The notes under the pieces are model-generated. The model saw nothing but the letters and a program-made list of their open reading frames with translations. It made no database searches and was not told the DNA's origin. A stretch of DNA of 64,000 bases, taken from Mesoaciditoga lauensis cd-1655R = DSM 25116. Lineage in GTDB: Bacteria; Thermotogota; Thermotogae; Mesoaciditogales; Mesoaciditogaceae. The stretch spans positions 1-64,000 of the forward strand of contig NZ_JQJI01000007.1 of assembly GCF_000745455.1 (NCBI RefSeq), read 5' to 3'. The stretch's first letter is position 1; each line of letters begins with the position of its first letter. Below are positions 43,787-55,012 of this stretch, one piece after another. The position numbers were made by a program, and so were the translations under genes.

Positions 43787-43955
43787 TGAAGTTTCTGTCA
43801 AAACATATGAAGACGCCATACAAAATGCGAAATAACAGAGTTGGAGGCACACGATGTGCCGAGAAAGCGAATCTAACAGGATGTTTGTATGCAGCGGGCT
43901 CTGTTATGAGCATCTTGTATGGATATACGTCTGAATCAGTTTTGACAAAACTTCA
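43787..43955 (+). repeat. T3 foldback repeat, copy C
   Basis: This 169-nt copy has the 5' arm TGAAGTTTCTGTCAAAAC and the 3' arm GTTTTGACAAAACTTCA, with the same inner stems as copies A and B. It forms the third T2-T3 tandem unit (43575-43955) and lies just downstream of the large oxidoreductase operon. Confidence 0.85.
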
Positions 43956-44030
43956 AAACTCTTTTTTCAATGATCGCCTTTTCGCACTGATTAAAACCAT
44001 TACCTTCATGCACATCAAGAGTAAAAAACT

Positions 44031-44060
44031 AAAAAGGGCGCATCTTTACAGATGCGTCCC
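44031..44060 (-). terminator. Terminator of the Mrp/MBX-Nfn operon
   Basis: On the minus strand GGGACGCATCT and AGATGCGCCC form a stem with one bulge over a short GTAA loop, followed by TTTTTAGTTTTTT. It lies 17 nt after the NfnB stop. Confidence 0.8.
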
Positions 44061-44076
44061 TTGAACTCAAAACGAA

Positions 44077-46325
<2,249 letters not shown>

Positions 46326-46339
46326 CTAAACTTCCTCCC

Positions 46340-48178
46340 TTACTTTCTTGATGCGAGGTACATATCTACACCTTTGGCAGCGCGCAACCCCGCTCCAATA
46401 GCACTTATTATATCCTGTCTTCTATTTGAAAGGTCTCCCCCGAAGAACAATCCTTCTACGTTCGTCCTTCCAAAGTCATCGACAGGGACTCTTCTTCCAT
46501 CAAAACCGATTTTTTCTTGAATATCTTCTGGCAAGAAATCAAGATTTGGATGCTGCCCAATGGCAGCAACAACGTAATCCACTTTAACCCTCTTGTGCGG
46601 TGAATTTTCGTCAACCACAGGCCTTGGCCTGCCTCCTTTTGGATCAGGTACCAAACTCGCCAAAGCGTACTCGATCTCTTCCACCTTTTTCTCTCCGTAG
46701 ATCTTTATTGGAACACCAGCTTCTACAAATTCGACGCCTTCTTCGCGTGCTTCTTTTATTTCCTCCGGATCGGCCGGCATATCGACTATTCTTCTTCTGT
46801 AAACAACCGTAACTTCCGCTCCAAGCCTTATAGAAGACCTTGCAACGTCCATCGCGACGTTTCCACCGCCGATAACCACCATGTGTTTTCCTTTAAGATC
46901 CGGAGCTTTTTCTTCGTTAACCAAATGCATGAACGTCAAACCTTGCATAACTCCCGGCAAGTCTTCACCTGGTATCCTTAAAGTCATTGGTTTTGAGTTG
47001 CCAGTCCCTATGAAGACCGCATCGTAATCGGTTAACAATTTACCAAAAGGCACGTCTTTCCCTATCTTGGTGTTGGTTTTTAACTCTATTCCCAACGAAA
47101 GGATGGTGTTTATATCCTTCATGAGATCTTCTTTTGGAAGTCTGTACTTCGGTATTCCCCACATCATGGCTCCACCCGGCTTATCTTCCGCCTCGTATAT
47201 CGTTACATCGTAACCTAACAGTTTGGCGTAGTAGCCAAATGAAAGCGAAGCAGGACCCGCTCCGATGGCCGCAAGTTTCTTGCCGTTCGGTTTTTCCATC
47301 TTTTCTTCGACAACTTCGAGGTAATTTTCAACGTTGCTTGCCGAATAAGCTTTGAGCCAACGAATTGCCAACGGCTCACCCTGTATTCCAACCACACAAG
47401 CCTCTTCACACTGATGGGTACATACCTCTCCACAGACAAGTGGAAGTGGATTTCTCTTGTATATCCATTTCAAGGAATCTTCTGGATCCTCTTCCGCTAT
47501 TGCGCGTATGTATTCCGGAATATGCAACTGGTTTGGACACGCTTCCACACAAGCACCGCAACCCAAACAACGAGTTGCTTCTTTCTTCGCCTCTTCCTTT
47601 GAGTACGTGTAAACGAATTTCGCAAAAGAAAGTTTTCTCTTTTCCGCCGGTTCTTCACGTGGATCTGTTCTTTCAAACTCTATGGTCTTTCCCAGCAGAT
47701 CATCCGGTGTTCTAACGTAACCAGGATTATCTGCGTAAGTTTGGTCAGGTCTCCATATGAAGTCGTTTTTCACTACTTCAGGCTCTTCTTGTGCGGGCGT
47801 CGAAAGATCGGGGTGGAAGGCATGTATGTATTCTCTCGACATTTGAAGTGATCCCGTTGGACAAACATCCACACACTGACCACAGAAACAACATCGTCCG
47901 TAGTCTATAACGGGCCTGTATGTTTTGGCAAATTTGTTGACAGGCTTCACATCATCAGCTTCTACCATCGTTATAGCACTTGCGGGACAAACTGTGGCAC
48001 AGTTTCCACAACCAATACATTTGGAGTGATCGTTTGTATGAAAACCACGATAGCGTGGTGAGACACCTTCTATTTCAAAAACATCAAGATCTTCTTTTGG
48101 ATAGCGAACCGTGTGTGGCTTTTTAAAGAGATATTTCAAAGCGCTAAATGGCGCTAAACCATTTTTCTTTGAATCCAT
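46340..48178 (-). CDS. NuoI/MbxN-GltD fusion: ferredoxin-like domain plus FAD/NAD(P) reductase
   Basis: This 612-aa protein joins two modules. Residues about 30-120 form a NuoI/MbxN-type 2x[4Fe-4S] domain (PRYRGFHTNDHSKCIGCGNC, then YGRCCFCGQCVDVCPTGSL). After a linker comes a full GltD/NfnB-like unit: iron-sulfur region ATRCLGCGACVEACPNQL and CGEVCTHQCEEAC, FAD motif IGAGPASLSFGYYAKLLGY, NAD(P) motif VIGGGNVAMDVARSSIRLGA and GGDLSNRRQDIISAIGAGL. In place of the NuoEFG module it could pass electrons between NAD(P)H or ferredoxin and the membrane arm. The start is ATG 48178 with GAGGTGATC, 10 nt after nuoD. Domain positions are approximate. Confidence 0.88.
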   Translation of the reverse strand: MDSKKNGLAPFSALKYLFKKPHTVRYPKEDLDVFEIEGVSPRYRGFHTNDHSKCIGCGNCATVCPASAITMVEADDVKPVNKFAKTYRPVIDYGRCCFCGQCVDVCPTGSLQMSREYIHAFHPDLSTPAQEEPEVVKNDFIWRPDQTYADNPGYVRTPDDLLGKTIEFERTDPREEPAEKRKLSFAKFVYTYSKEEAKKEATRCLGCGACVEACPNQLHIPEYIRAIAEEDPEDSLKWIYKRNPLPLVCGEVCTHQCEEACVVGIQGEPLAIRWLKAYSASNVENYLEVVEEKMEKPNGKKLAAIGAGPASLSFGYYAKLLGYDVTIYEAEDKPGGAMMWGIPKYRLPKEDLMKDINTILSLGIELKTNTKIGKDVPFGKLLTDYDAVFIGTGNSKPMTLRIPGEDLPGVMQGLTFMHLVNEEKAPDLKGKHMVVIGGGNVAMDVARSSIRLGAEVTVVYRRRIVDMPADPEEIKEAREEGVEFVEAGVPIKIYGEKKVEEIEYALASLVPDPKGGRPRPVVDENSPHKRVKVDYVVAAIGQHPNLDFLPEDIQEKIGFDGRRVPVDDFGRTNVEGLFFGGDLSNRRQDIISAIGAGLRAAKGVDMYLASRK

Positions 48179-48188
48179 CAAGATCACC

Positions 48189-49328
48189 TCACCTATCGAA
48201 ATCCGGCGGGCATATATCCATTGAATGAATCCACACCGGTACATCTTCTATTCTCATATTCTTCATGGCCAAAAGCGAATAGTACAACCCAGATGAATAA
48301 GAAGGTCCTCTGACGTAAACCCTGTATGGTTGTATATCACCGTTGGAAACTATGTAATAGCCGAACTCTCCCTTTGAAGATTCAACCTTTGAATAATAGG
48401 TACCTGCTGGGACTCTGAACTGGAATGGATTAGGTATCTTTTCTCTGTATGGACCATCTGGTATCTGCTTTATGCATTGTCTTAAAATCTTTATGGATTC
48501 CTCCATTTCCAACCTTCTTTGAAGGAATCTGGAAAAGGCATCTCCATCTCCAGTTTCTGGGATATCAAAATCCAACTCATCGTAAACAAGGTAAGGTTGC
48601 GCCTTACGTATATCCCATTTTACTCCAGATGCCCTTAAATTCGGCCCCGTTATTCCATTTTCTATGGCTTCTTCAGCTGGTACATACCCAACCCCTTTCG
48701 TTCTCTTTTGAAGTATGGGGTTTCTGAATATGAGGTTATCGTACTCCGGGAGCCTTGATTCCAAATAGTCCAACAATTCAGACAACTTATCAAGCCATCC
48801 ATCTGGTATATCCATTTTGACACCGCCAGGATATTGGTAGATATGGTAAACACGCCCACCTGTCAGCCATTCGAAAAGGTCAAGGATGTAATCACGATCT
48901 CCTATTGACCAGTTAGGCGCTGTATAAAGACCTGTGGCTCCCCCAACTCCGGCAAACGAAAAGAGGTAAGCAGCTATCCTGGCCATTTCCAAAACGATAA
49001 CCCTTATGTATTGGGCACGTTTTGGCACTTCTATACCTGCCAGATGTTCTACTCCCATACAGTAAGCTACTTCGTTAACGTCAGGCTCTGGCACGCATAT
49101 CCTAGGTATCAAGGCAAGGTTTTGAGTCCAAAGCCTTCTTTCCATCAGCTTTTCAAAACCTCTGTGAAGCAATCCCGGATCAGGTGTCACGTTGGCAACT
49201 TTATGCCCTTCCATATCAAGGACGTAAGAAAAGTTTCCGGAGATACCTGGATGGTTTGGACCTATAAACAGTTCATAGGTTTTGTATTTATCATTTGTAT
49301 TCGATTCGTTCAGGGGCCTTAATTCCAT
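48189..49328 (-). CDS. NuoD/MbxL-like large subunit
   Basis: This 379-aa subunit is homologous to complex I NuoD and hydrogenase large subunits (GPNHPGISGNFSYVLDMEG, EVAYCMGVEHLAGIEVPKRA). Where [NiFe] hydrogenases have two CxxC pairs, this protein has RICVPE near residue 85-90 and DICPPD at the C-terminus, so one cysteine of each pair is lost. A functional [NiFe] centre is unlikely; a MBX/MBS or complex I-like coupling role fits better. The ATG at 49328 has AAGGAGG upstream and overlaps nuoC by 38 nt. Confidence 0.87.
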   Translation of the reverse strand: MELRPLNESNTNDKYKTYELFIGPNHPGISGNFSYVLDMEGHKVANVTPDPGLLHRGFEKLMERRLWTQNLALIPRICVPEPDVNEVAYCMGVEHLAGIEVPKRAQYIRVIVLEMARIAAYLFSFAGVGGATGLYTAPNWSIGDRDYILDLFEWLTGGRVYHIYQYPGGVKMDIPDGWLDKLSELLDYLESRLPEYDNLIFRNPILQKRTKGVGYVPAEEAIENGITGPNLRASGVKWDIRKAQPYLVYDELDFDIPETGDGDAFSRFLQRRLEMEESIKILRQCIKQIPDGPYREKIPNPFQFRVPAGTYYSKVESSKGEFGYYIVSNGDIQPYRVYVRGPSYSSGLYYSLLAMKNMRIEDVPVWIHSMDICPPDFDR

Positions 49329-49797
49329 GAGTCTCATCCTCCTTGAATTCGAAGAGTTCCTGGGAAAATGCCAACGTGTCGAAATCTTTTCTCAGCGGTG
49401 GTATATCCAACCATTCGTCTAAGAAGAAAGGTTTCAAGTTGGGGTTGCCTATGAAGTTTATTCCAAAAAATTCGTGAACTTCCCTTTCGTAAACCTGGCA
49501 TAAACCCCAAATAGACATCATTGACTCCATCTCTGGCTTGTTTCTTGGGATTCTCACCTTAACGAGCGCCTGAATTTTTTCCTCATAATTTTCCAGATTG
49601 TAAACCAATTCGAACTCTTGATCGTCTATCCAATCAACACAAGCAAGATGGATAAAAGTTTTAAAACCTGCTGTTTTCAGGTAAGAAAGCACTTCGGCGG
49701 TTCTTTCCCTTGGAACGGAAACTTCAAACTGCCAATCGCTAAGTGCTTTTGCATCAAGATGCATACTTTCCAATCTTCTCAATTGCTCATCAAGCAC
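49291..49797 (-). CDS. nuoC: NuoC/MbxK-like 30-kDa subunit
   Basis: This 168-aa subunit has the Complex1_30kDa signatures FIHLACVDWIDDQEFELVYNL, VKVRIPRNKPEMESM and YEREVHEFFGINFIGNP. It sits in the peripheral arm between NuoB and NuoD. The start is GTG at 49797, with AGAGGTGA upstream, overlapping the nuoB stop by 8 nt. In this operon nuoC and nuoD are separate genes. Confidence 0.88.
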   Translation of the reverse strand: MLDEQLRRLESMHLDAKALSDWQFEVSVPRERTAEVLSYLKTAGFKTFIHLACVDWIDDQEFELVYNLENYEEKIQALVKVRIPRNKPEMESMMSIWGLCQVYEREVHEFFGINFIGNPNLKPFFLDEWLDIPPLRKDFDTLAFSQELFEFKEDETHGIKAPERIEYK

Positions 49798-50335
49798 TTC
49801 TCGTCACCTCTTCAGGGTTTTGCAAAACAGGTTTTGTTCTCTTGAACAGCCTATCTTGATTTGCCTTGTACCAATCGTAATTCTTAACGTATTTTTCGTA
49901 TCCTTTAGCTTCGCCTTTTTCAACCAATTCTCTTAGTCTTTTAAAAGAATCCAAAATGGCTTCTGGCCTTGGCATGCAACCGGCTATGTAAAGATCAACG
50001 GGAAGGTATTTATCCAGTCTTTCTATAACGTTATACGAATCCCAATAAACTCCGCCGTTTATTGTGCAAGAACCAAATCCCAACACCCATTTTGGCGCAT
50101 GCATTTGTTCGTAAGTGTATATGAGCCTTTTCAAACTTTTCAACGAAAGGTATCCCGTTACCAACAAGATATCGGCCTGTCTTGGCGTGGCCATTGGGAT
50201 TATCCCAAACCTTTCCATATCCCACCGGGACGTCATAGTTGGTGGCAATTCCATAGCGCCACATCCAGTACAATAATGCAACATCCAAAACGAACGGCCT
50301 CTAAAGAAATTCGTCAATTCTTTCCATTCAGACAT
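49790..50335 (-). CDS. nuoB: NuoB/MbxJ-like subunit with N2 cluster
   Basis: This 181-aa subunit carries the proximal [4Fe-4S] cluster. The four ligands are in LHYCTGCGAME (two Cys), GFGSCTINGG and IAGCMPRPEAIL. It links the electron chain to the membrane arm. The start is ATG 50335, with GGAGGTG 8 nt upstream; GTG 50344 lies inside the ribosome site. Confidence 0.92.
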   Translation of the reverse strand: MSEWKELTNFFRGRSFWMLHYCTGCGAMELPPTMTSRWDMERFGIIPMATPRQADILLVTGYLSLKSLKRLIYTYEQMHAPKWVLGFGSCTINGGVYWDSYNVIERLDKYLPVDLYIAGCMPRPEAILDSFKRLRELVEKGEAKGYEKYVKNYDWYKANQDRLFKRTKPVLQNPEEVTRSA

Positions 50336-50348
50336 TTTTGGCACCTCC

Positions 50349-51239
50349 TCACAGTACCACGATAAGCGCTTGAATTACTCCAAGCAGCAACGGCACTTTC
50401 CACATGAATTTTACACCATCTTCTATTTTAAAACGCGGCAAAACGGCATTTATGAGCAAGGCTATGAAAAACAGTTCAAACTGCTTCGTCACAAAAATCC
50501 ATATATTGGAAGCTCCACCCAAGAAAAGATCAACCATTATTCCCGTTTCTAGATAAATTCCAACCGCATGTTGAAGCATTCCAAATCCAAGATATTTTCC
50601 ACCAAGCTCTACCATAGGACCGGATGCGATTTCTGCGGGTGCTATTGCCATATCAAATGGTTTCTCACCCAACATACCTTGTAACGCAATTTCGGCCGCC
50701 AAAAAGCCAAAAGGAAGCCTTACCATGTTCCAATTCAAGAAGCCTCCACCCTGAGCTGCCACGATGTTGGTCAAGGATCCGGTTTTCGCGAAGATGTAAA
50801 CGGAGAATATCACAGCCGCGAAGGGAAGTTCGTATCCCATCATCATGGTCAAAGCCCTGGCAATACCAATCGTGGCATTCGGGTTTCCGGATGAAGAAAC
50901 TCCCATTGCCATTCCCAAGTAAGCCATCGTCATCAAGTAGATGATCATGATAAGACTGGAATTATGAGGGAAAAGGTTTATCTGCCCCATGGGCAAAAAG
51001 ACCACAGCCGCAAGCAAAGCTGAAACACCGGCCACAAGTCCAAGATCGAACGCGAAGCCGTGGCTTACCGACTGCTTGGAAAACAGTTTAAAAACATCTA
51101 TAAAGTTCTGAAGAACAGGCGGACCGTATCTTCTGTGTACACGAGCGGTGATCTTTCTCGCGACACCCATGAACAAAAGTCCTACAACGAGAGAAAGCAA
51201 GCCAACGCCTATTCCCTCTACTATTTTAAGGAAGATCAT
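50349..51239 (-). CDS. nuoH: NuoH/MbxM-like membrane subunit
   Basis: This 296-aa membrane protein with about eight helices anchors the peripheral arm. Conserved pieces are ARVHRRYGPPVLQNFIDVFKL, the loop FDMAIAPAEIASGPMVELGGKY and RFKIEDGVKFMWK. The start is ATG 51239, with GGGGTGG upstream, overlapping the antiporter gene stop (ATGA). Confidence 0.92.
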   Translation of the reverse strand: MIFLKIVEGIGVGLLSLVVGLLFMGVARKITARVHRRYGPPVLQNFIDVFKLFSKQSVSHGFAFDLGLVAGVSALLAAVVFLPMGQINLFPHNSSLIMIIYLMTMAYLGMAMGVSSSGNPNATIGIARALTMMMGYELPFAAVIFSVYIFAKTGSLTNIVAAQGGGFLNWNMVRLPFGFLAAEIALQGMLGEKPFDMAIAPAEIASGPMVELGGKYLGFGMLQHAVGIYLETGIMVDLFLGGASNIWIFVTKQFELFFIALLINAVLPRFKIEDGVKFMWKVPLLLGVIQALIVVL

Positions 51240-53101
51240 GCTACCCACCCCGCTATCACGAATATTATCAGTCCGACAACGGCGAAGAAAGCGTATATTT
51301 GAGCGTTACTCACAAATATCTCCTTTATCGCCGAAGAGGTGGCAGCTGTCCAACTTGCCAAACCTCTGAAGAAACCATCGATCTTTATCTTAAAGAAAGG
51401 AGCAAAAATGCTTTCAACCGGTTCGTAGAACTTCCAACTGAATTGGTATGTTTCTGGAGTCAAATTCCATTCTTCTGGAATCTGACCAGCCGTGTAGTTG
51501 TCAGATTGTGAAACGTACTTGTGTTTCGCACTGATAAAGAAGAGGATGAAGCCACATGTGAAACTTATGGCCAAAGACCAACTAATCAACGGCATGTAGA
51601 CGTTGGAGAACATCCCCGTAACGTATCCATTTGCCATAACCGGTAATGGTTTCAAGCCCATCGAGTTGACAATTGCTCCTATCGGCTTTAAGATGTAACC
51701 AGGTTGAATTCCAAAGAATATCATGGCGAACATCAAGAAATATTCGACTATCTGCCCTATTACCGGCACTTCTTTGACATTGTCGTATTTAGCAGAACGT
51801 TGCCCAAGGAAAACAGAATGGAACGCCTTAAACAAGTACATGAAAGCGCCAGTCGAAGCTAAGAATAACATCACAGTTGCGAACGGAAGATGCTGTTTGA
51901 TCATCGCCTGATATATCAACCATTTTGAACCGAATCCGTTGAAGGGCGGTATACCAGCGGCTGAAGCTATGCCGATGAAAAACGTGAAGAACGTGACTGG
52001 CATCTTTCGCCACAAGCCACCCATTTCACTCATCTTGGATGTTCCTGTTCTTGATATAACAGCAGCCAGAGTTATGAAAAGTGCTCCCTTGAACAGCAAA
52101 TGGTTGAAAGCGTGATATATTCCCGCCGTAACTCCAACTGAGCTGAAAAGGGAAATGGCTGCAACTATATATCCAAGGTTGCTAAAAGACGAATACGCGA
52201 AGAGTTTCTTGACATCATCTTGAAAGAAAGCCAAAACCGTTCCCACAACCGCCGTGGTTACTCCTATCCACATGAATATGTAATTCGCCCAGGGAAGCCC
52301 AAAAGCGGTTGGCATACCCTTTTCCATCAGGGAAAGCGGCAAGAACAGCAACATTCCATATATACCGTACTTACTCATCACAGCTGATAAAAATGGTGTG
52401 AAAGTATCGGGCGCGTAAGCGTAAGCTGCGGGGACCCATGTATGGAATGGGAATATGCCTGCCTTTATCATGAAAGTCACAAAGAAAAGAGAAACTATTC
52501 CCAACACCCACCAGGGATGTGTTCCAACTATGGACGAAAGATATGCAACATTTGTGGAAATAGAAAAGCTTCCCGTTAGTCTCCAAAGCGTAAACACGCC
52601 GAAGAACATGGAGTAAGAGCCGGCGATACTCATAACCGCGTAATACAACGCAGCGTGTCTGGATGAGTTCTCATCTCTTCCACCAAGTACCGATACGACA
52701 GAAGCCCAACCCATTAATTCCCAGGCAAAGAAGAAACCTATCATATCGTTAGTGGTGAATATCCAGTTGTTAGCTGCCAATATCAAGAGAAGTAGAAATC
52801 CCTTCATCTTTGATTTATCTATCAACGAATAGAACGTCAAAACAGTTCCAAATATCACGCTTATGTAAAGCATGAATATGGAAAGATGCGTGACATTCCA
52901 ACTGAGAGGCACATTCCTGCCCATGAAGTTCAAGCCAAATGAATAGCTCTCTCCCACATGAACGGAAAAAAGCAGAAAAAGCGTTACGACAAAAGTTGAA
53001 AACGTGATAAGCCTATCAAGAAATTTTATCTTGTAGAGGATTGCGCTAACAGCCGCTCCAATCAACGGTGTGAACACAAGCCAAACGATACCGTAATTCA
53101 T
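51236..53101 (-). CDS. Antiporter-like subunit NuoL/MbxH type
   Basis: This 621-aa membrane protein with about 14 helices belongs to the proton-conducting NuoL/M/N-MrpA/D family. Typical segments are NDMIGFFFAWELMGWASVVSVLGG, MIKAGIFPFHTWVPAAYAYAP and KLFAYSSFSNLGYIVAA, with the Lys and Glu residues used in proton transfer. A C-terminal extension (about 500-621) with extra helices is present. It is the second antiporter subunit in the operon, as in archaeal MBX, which has MbxH' and MbxH. The start is ATG 53101 with GGAGGTG. Confidence 0.88.
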   Translation of the reverse strand: MNYGIVWLVFTPLIGAAVSAILYKIKFLDRLITFSTFVVTLFLLFSVHVGESYSFGLNFMGRNVPLSWNVTHLSIFMLYISVIFGTVLTFYSLIDKSKMKGFLLLLILAANNWIFTTNDMIGFFFAWELMGWASVVSVLGGRDENSSRHAALYYAVMSIAGSYSMFFGVFTLWRLTGSFSISTNVAYLSSIVGTHPWWVLGIVSLFFVTFMIKAGIFPFHTWVPAAYAYAPDTFTPFLSAVMSKYGIYGMLLFLPLSLMEKGMPTAFGLPWANYIFMWIGVTTAVVGTVLAFFQDDVKKLFAYSSFSNLGYIVAAISLFSSVGVTAGIYHAFNHLLFKGALFITLAAVISRTGTSKMSEMGGLWRKMPVTFFTFFIGIASAAGIPPFNGFGSKWLIYQAMIKQHLPFATVMLFLASTGAFMYLFKAFHSVFLGQRSAKYDNVKEVPVIGQIVEYFLMFAMIFFGIQPGYILKPIGAIVNSMGLKPLPVMANGYVTGMFSNVYMPLISWSLAISFTCGFILFFISAKHKYVSQSDNYTAGQIPEEWNLTPETYQFSWKFYEPVESIFAPFFKIKIDGFFRGLASWTAATSSAIKEIFVSNAQIYAFFAVVGLIIFVIAGWVA

Positions 53102-53120
53102 ACTTTTCAACACCTCCCCG

Positions 53121-54638
53121 TCAGTGTGCCACTATCGTTGGAATGACGTTTAAAACGTAGCCACTCATCTTGTGAGTGAATTCGCCAGCCGCCTGCGCTG
53201 AAAAGGTACCAACGAGTTGGGGAAGCACACCTATCGCGACTATTGAAACAGCCAATATGAATATCGGAATAGCAGGAATCAAAGGAGTTTTTATCTTTGC
53301 CTGCTTCGTATCCGACATGAACATGTAAGCCACTATTCTCAAATAGTAGAAAGCTTCGACCACAGAAGCAAAGAGTACCAATCCTATCACGAAATCGTAC
53401 CATCCACCTCTTTGAACCGATGCAGCCACTATGGCGAACTTCGACCAAAATCCTCCAAAGAGAGGGAATCCAAGCATGCTAAACGCCCCAACACTGAACG
53501 TCAAAGCTAAGAAGGGGTTTCTATTCCACAAGCCTTTGAAATCATCGATGTTTTCTCCAACACCGGCGGCCACCAATATGCCAACTATGAGGAACAACAT
53601 CGATTTCGCTATCGAATGATTTATAAGCTGGAAGATGCCGCCGTACACACCAAGTTCGTTTCCGATCGATAATCCAACGGCTATCAATCCCATTTGAGCC
53701 ATTGACGAGTAGGCCAACATCTTTTTCACGTTTTTCTGACTGAGTGCTGATAATTCTCCAATTACCACCGTTGCAGTGGCAAGGATGGCTATAACTGTCA
53801 TAAAATCTATTTTTCCGTACGTGGTAACGTAAGCTCCGCCACTTCTGCCGAAAACCGTCATCGCTATTCTGAACAGAGCGTAAACGGCGGAAACAGCTGC
53901 TATACCACTTAACGAAGCGGAAACACCGTTTATCGCGCCAGTGTAAGTATCTGGAACCCATCCGTTAAACGGGAACAACTCAGCTTCAACGGCTAAACCT
54001 GAAATTATCAGAATCCCTGCGAATGTTAAAAGTGCAGGAGTCGTTTGATTTATTCTCGCCGCTATTTCGGCAATGTTTAAAGTTCCAAGTTGCGTGTAAA
54101 TAAGTGTAACGCCCATAAGGTAAAGCGTTGAGCCAATCGAACTAACAACCAGGAATTTAAACGATCCTCCCAATGCCCTTCTTTCAGGGCCAAAAGCTGC
54201 CAGGGCGTAGGAAGATATGCCGGTTATTTCCATGAAGATGAAGAGGTTGAAAATATCTCCCGTAAGCACCATTCCACTGGCACCTGCTGTGAACATCAGG
54301 AAGAGAATGCTAAATCGAATGACATCTCCCCTTTTGATTGCCCATAAATTGTAAATGGCTATCAATAGTCCGATGACAGATATAACGGAGACGAGAAGCG
54401 CTGCCACGGGCCCAATGTATAGATTCTCACCAAAAGGAGGAAGCCAGTTACCCATAACCACTATGGCTGGATACTTATGTGCCAACAAAATGTAAAGGCT
54501 AAACGTTGCGTTGAAACCTATTGTTAGCAGTGTAACCCATTTCGCCAATTCCTTGGAGATTAATCCAAAGAGTGGTATCGAAAAGGCGAAAAGCAGGGGA
54601 ACACCTATGAGTAATGCTGCGTTGTTGAATATATTCAT
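53121..54638 (-). CDS. Antiporter-like subunit MrpD/NuoN type
   Basis: This 505-aa membrane protein of the MrpD/NuoM/N family has DIFNLFIFMEITGISSYALAAFG, AELFPFNGWVPDTYTGAINGVSA, KMLAYSSMAQMGLIAVG and HSIAKSMLFLIVG. It probably conducts Na+ or H+ together with the MnhC-type subunit. The start overlaps the mnhC-type stop by 4 nt. Confidence 0.9.
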   Translation of the reverse strand: MNIFNNAALLIGVPLLFAFSIPLFGLISKELAKWVTLLTIGFNATFSLYILLAHKYPAIVVMGNWLPPFGENLYIGPVAALLVSVISVIGLLIAIYNLWAIKRGDVIRFSILFLMFTAGASGMVLTGDIFNLFIFMEITGISSYALAAFGPERRALGGSFKFLVVSSIGSTLYLMGVTLIYTQLGTLNIAEIAARINQTTPALLTFAGILIISGLAVEAELFPFNGWVPDTYTGAINGVSASLSGIAAVSAVYALFRIAMTVFGRSGGAYVTTYGKIDFMTVIAILATATVVIGELSALSQKNVKKMLAYSSMAQMGLIAVGLSIGNELGVYGGIFQLINHSIAKSMLFLIVGILVAAGVGENIDDFKGLWNRNPFLALTFSVGAFSMLGFPLFGGFWSKFAIVAASVQRGGWYDFVIGLVLFASVVEAFYYLRIVAYMFMSDTKQAKIKTPLIPAIPIFILAVSIVAIGVLPQLVGTFSAQAAGEFTHKMSGYVLNVIPTIVAH

Positions 54639-55012
54639 CTTTTCGCCTCCTTGATCTTTCTGACATCCAAAGTTCCATACTTCTCGAATATCTTAACTCC
54701 TATTGTAAGAGCCAAAGCAGTGGTTCCCAGCCCTATAACAATTGCGGTAAGAACAAGCGATTGTGGGAGTGGATCGGCACTTACAACTTTTCCATTGACA
54801 ACCAGATGGTTTGTCGCGGTGTATATCGGCATCACAGCTTTTGGATGCCATGCTATGGCTATCATGAAGAGATTCGTTCCGCTTTCTATTATGTTTAATC
54901 CAACTATGATCTTGAAGATATTTTCATCTGTGAGGGTTATGTACAAACCAATTCCAAACAGTGAAATCGCACCTATAAGGTATATCCAGTTTTGGAGGAA
55001 TACTTCCATCAT
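54635..55012 (-). CDS. mnhC: MnhC/NuoK-like subunit
   Basis: This subunit of about 125 aa has three membrane helices of the MrpC/NuoK family (LIGAISLFGIGLYITLTDEN, IVGLNIIESGTNLFMIA, QSLVLTAIVIGLGTTALAL). It contains the conserved Glu in the second helix. The start is ATG 55012 (or 55009), within the overlap with the MnhB-type gene, after GAGGAG. Confidence 0.88.
   Translation of the reverse strand: MMEVFLQNWIYLIGAISLFGIGLYITLTDENIFKIIVGLNIIESGTNLFMIAIAWHPKAVMPIYTATNHLVVNGKVVSADPLPQSLVLTAIVIGLGTTALALTIGVKIFEKYGTLDVRKIKEAKR

Noticed and set aside
46340-48178. Simple glutamate synthase small subunit (gltD)
   Set aside because: The N-terminal NuoI-like 2x[4Fe-4S] domain and its place after nuoD argue for a role in the membrane complex; no glutamate synthase large subunit is nearby.
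48189-51239. Membrane-bound [NiFe] hydrogenase
   Set aside because: The large subunit lacks one cysteine in each of the two ligand pairs, and no hydrogenase maturation gene is present.
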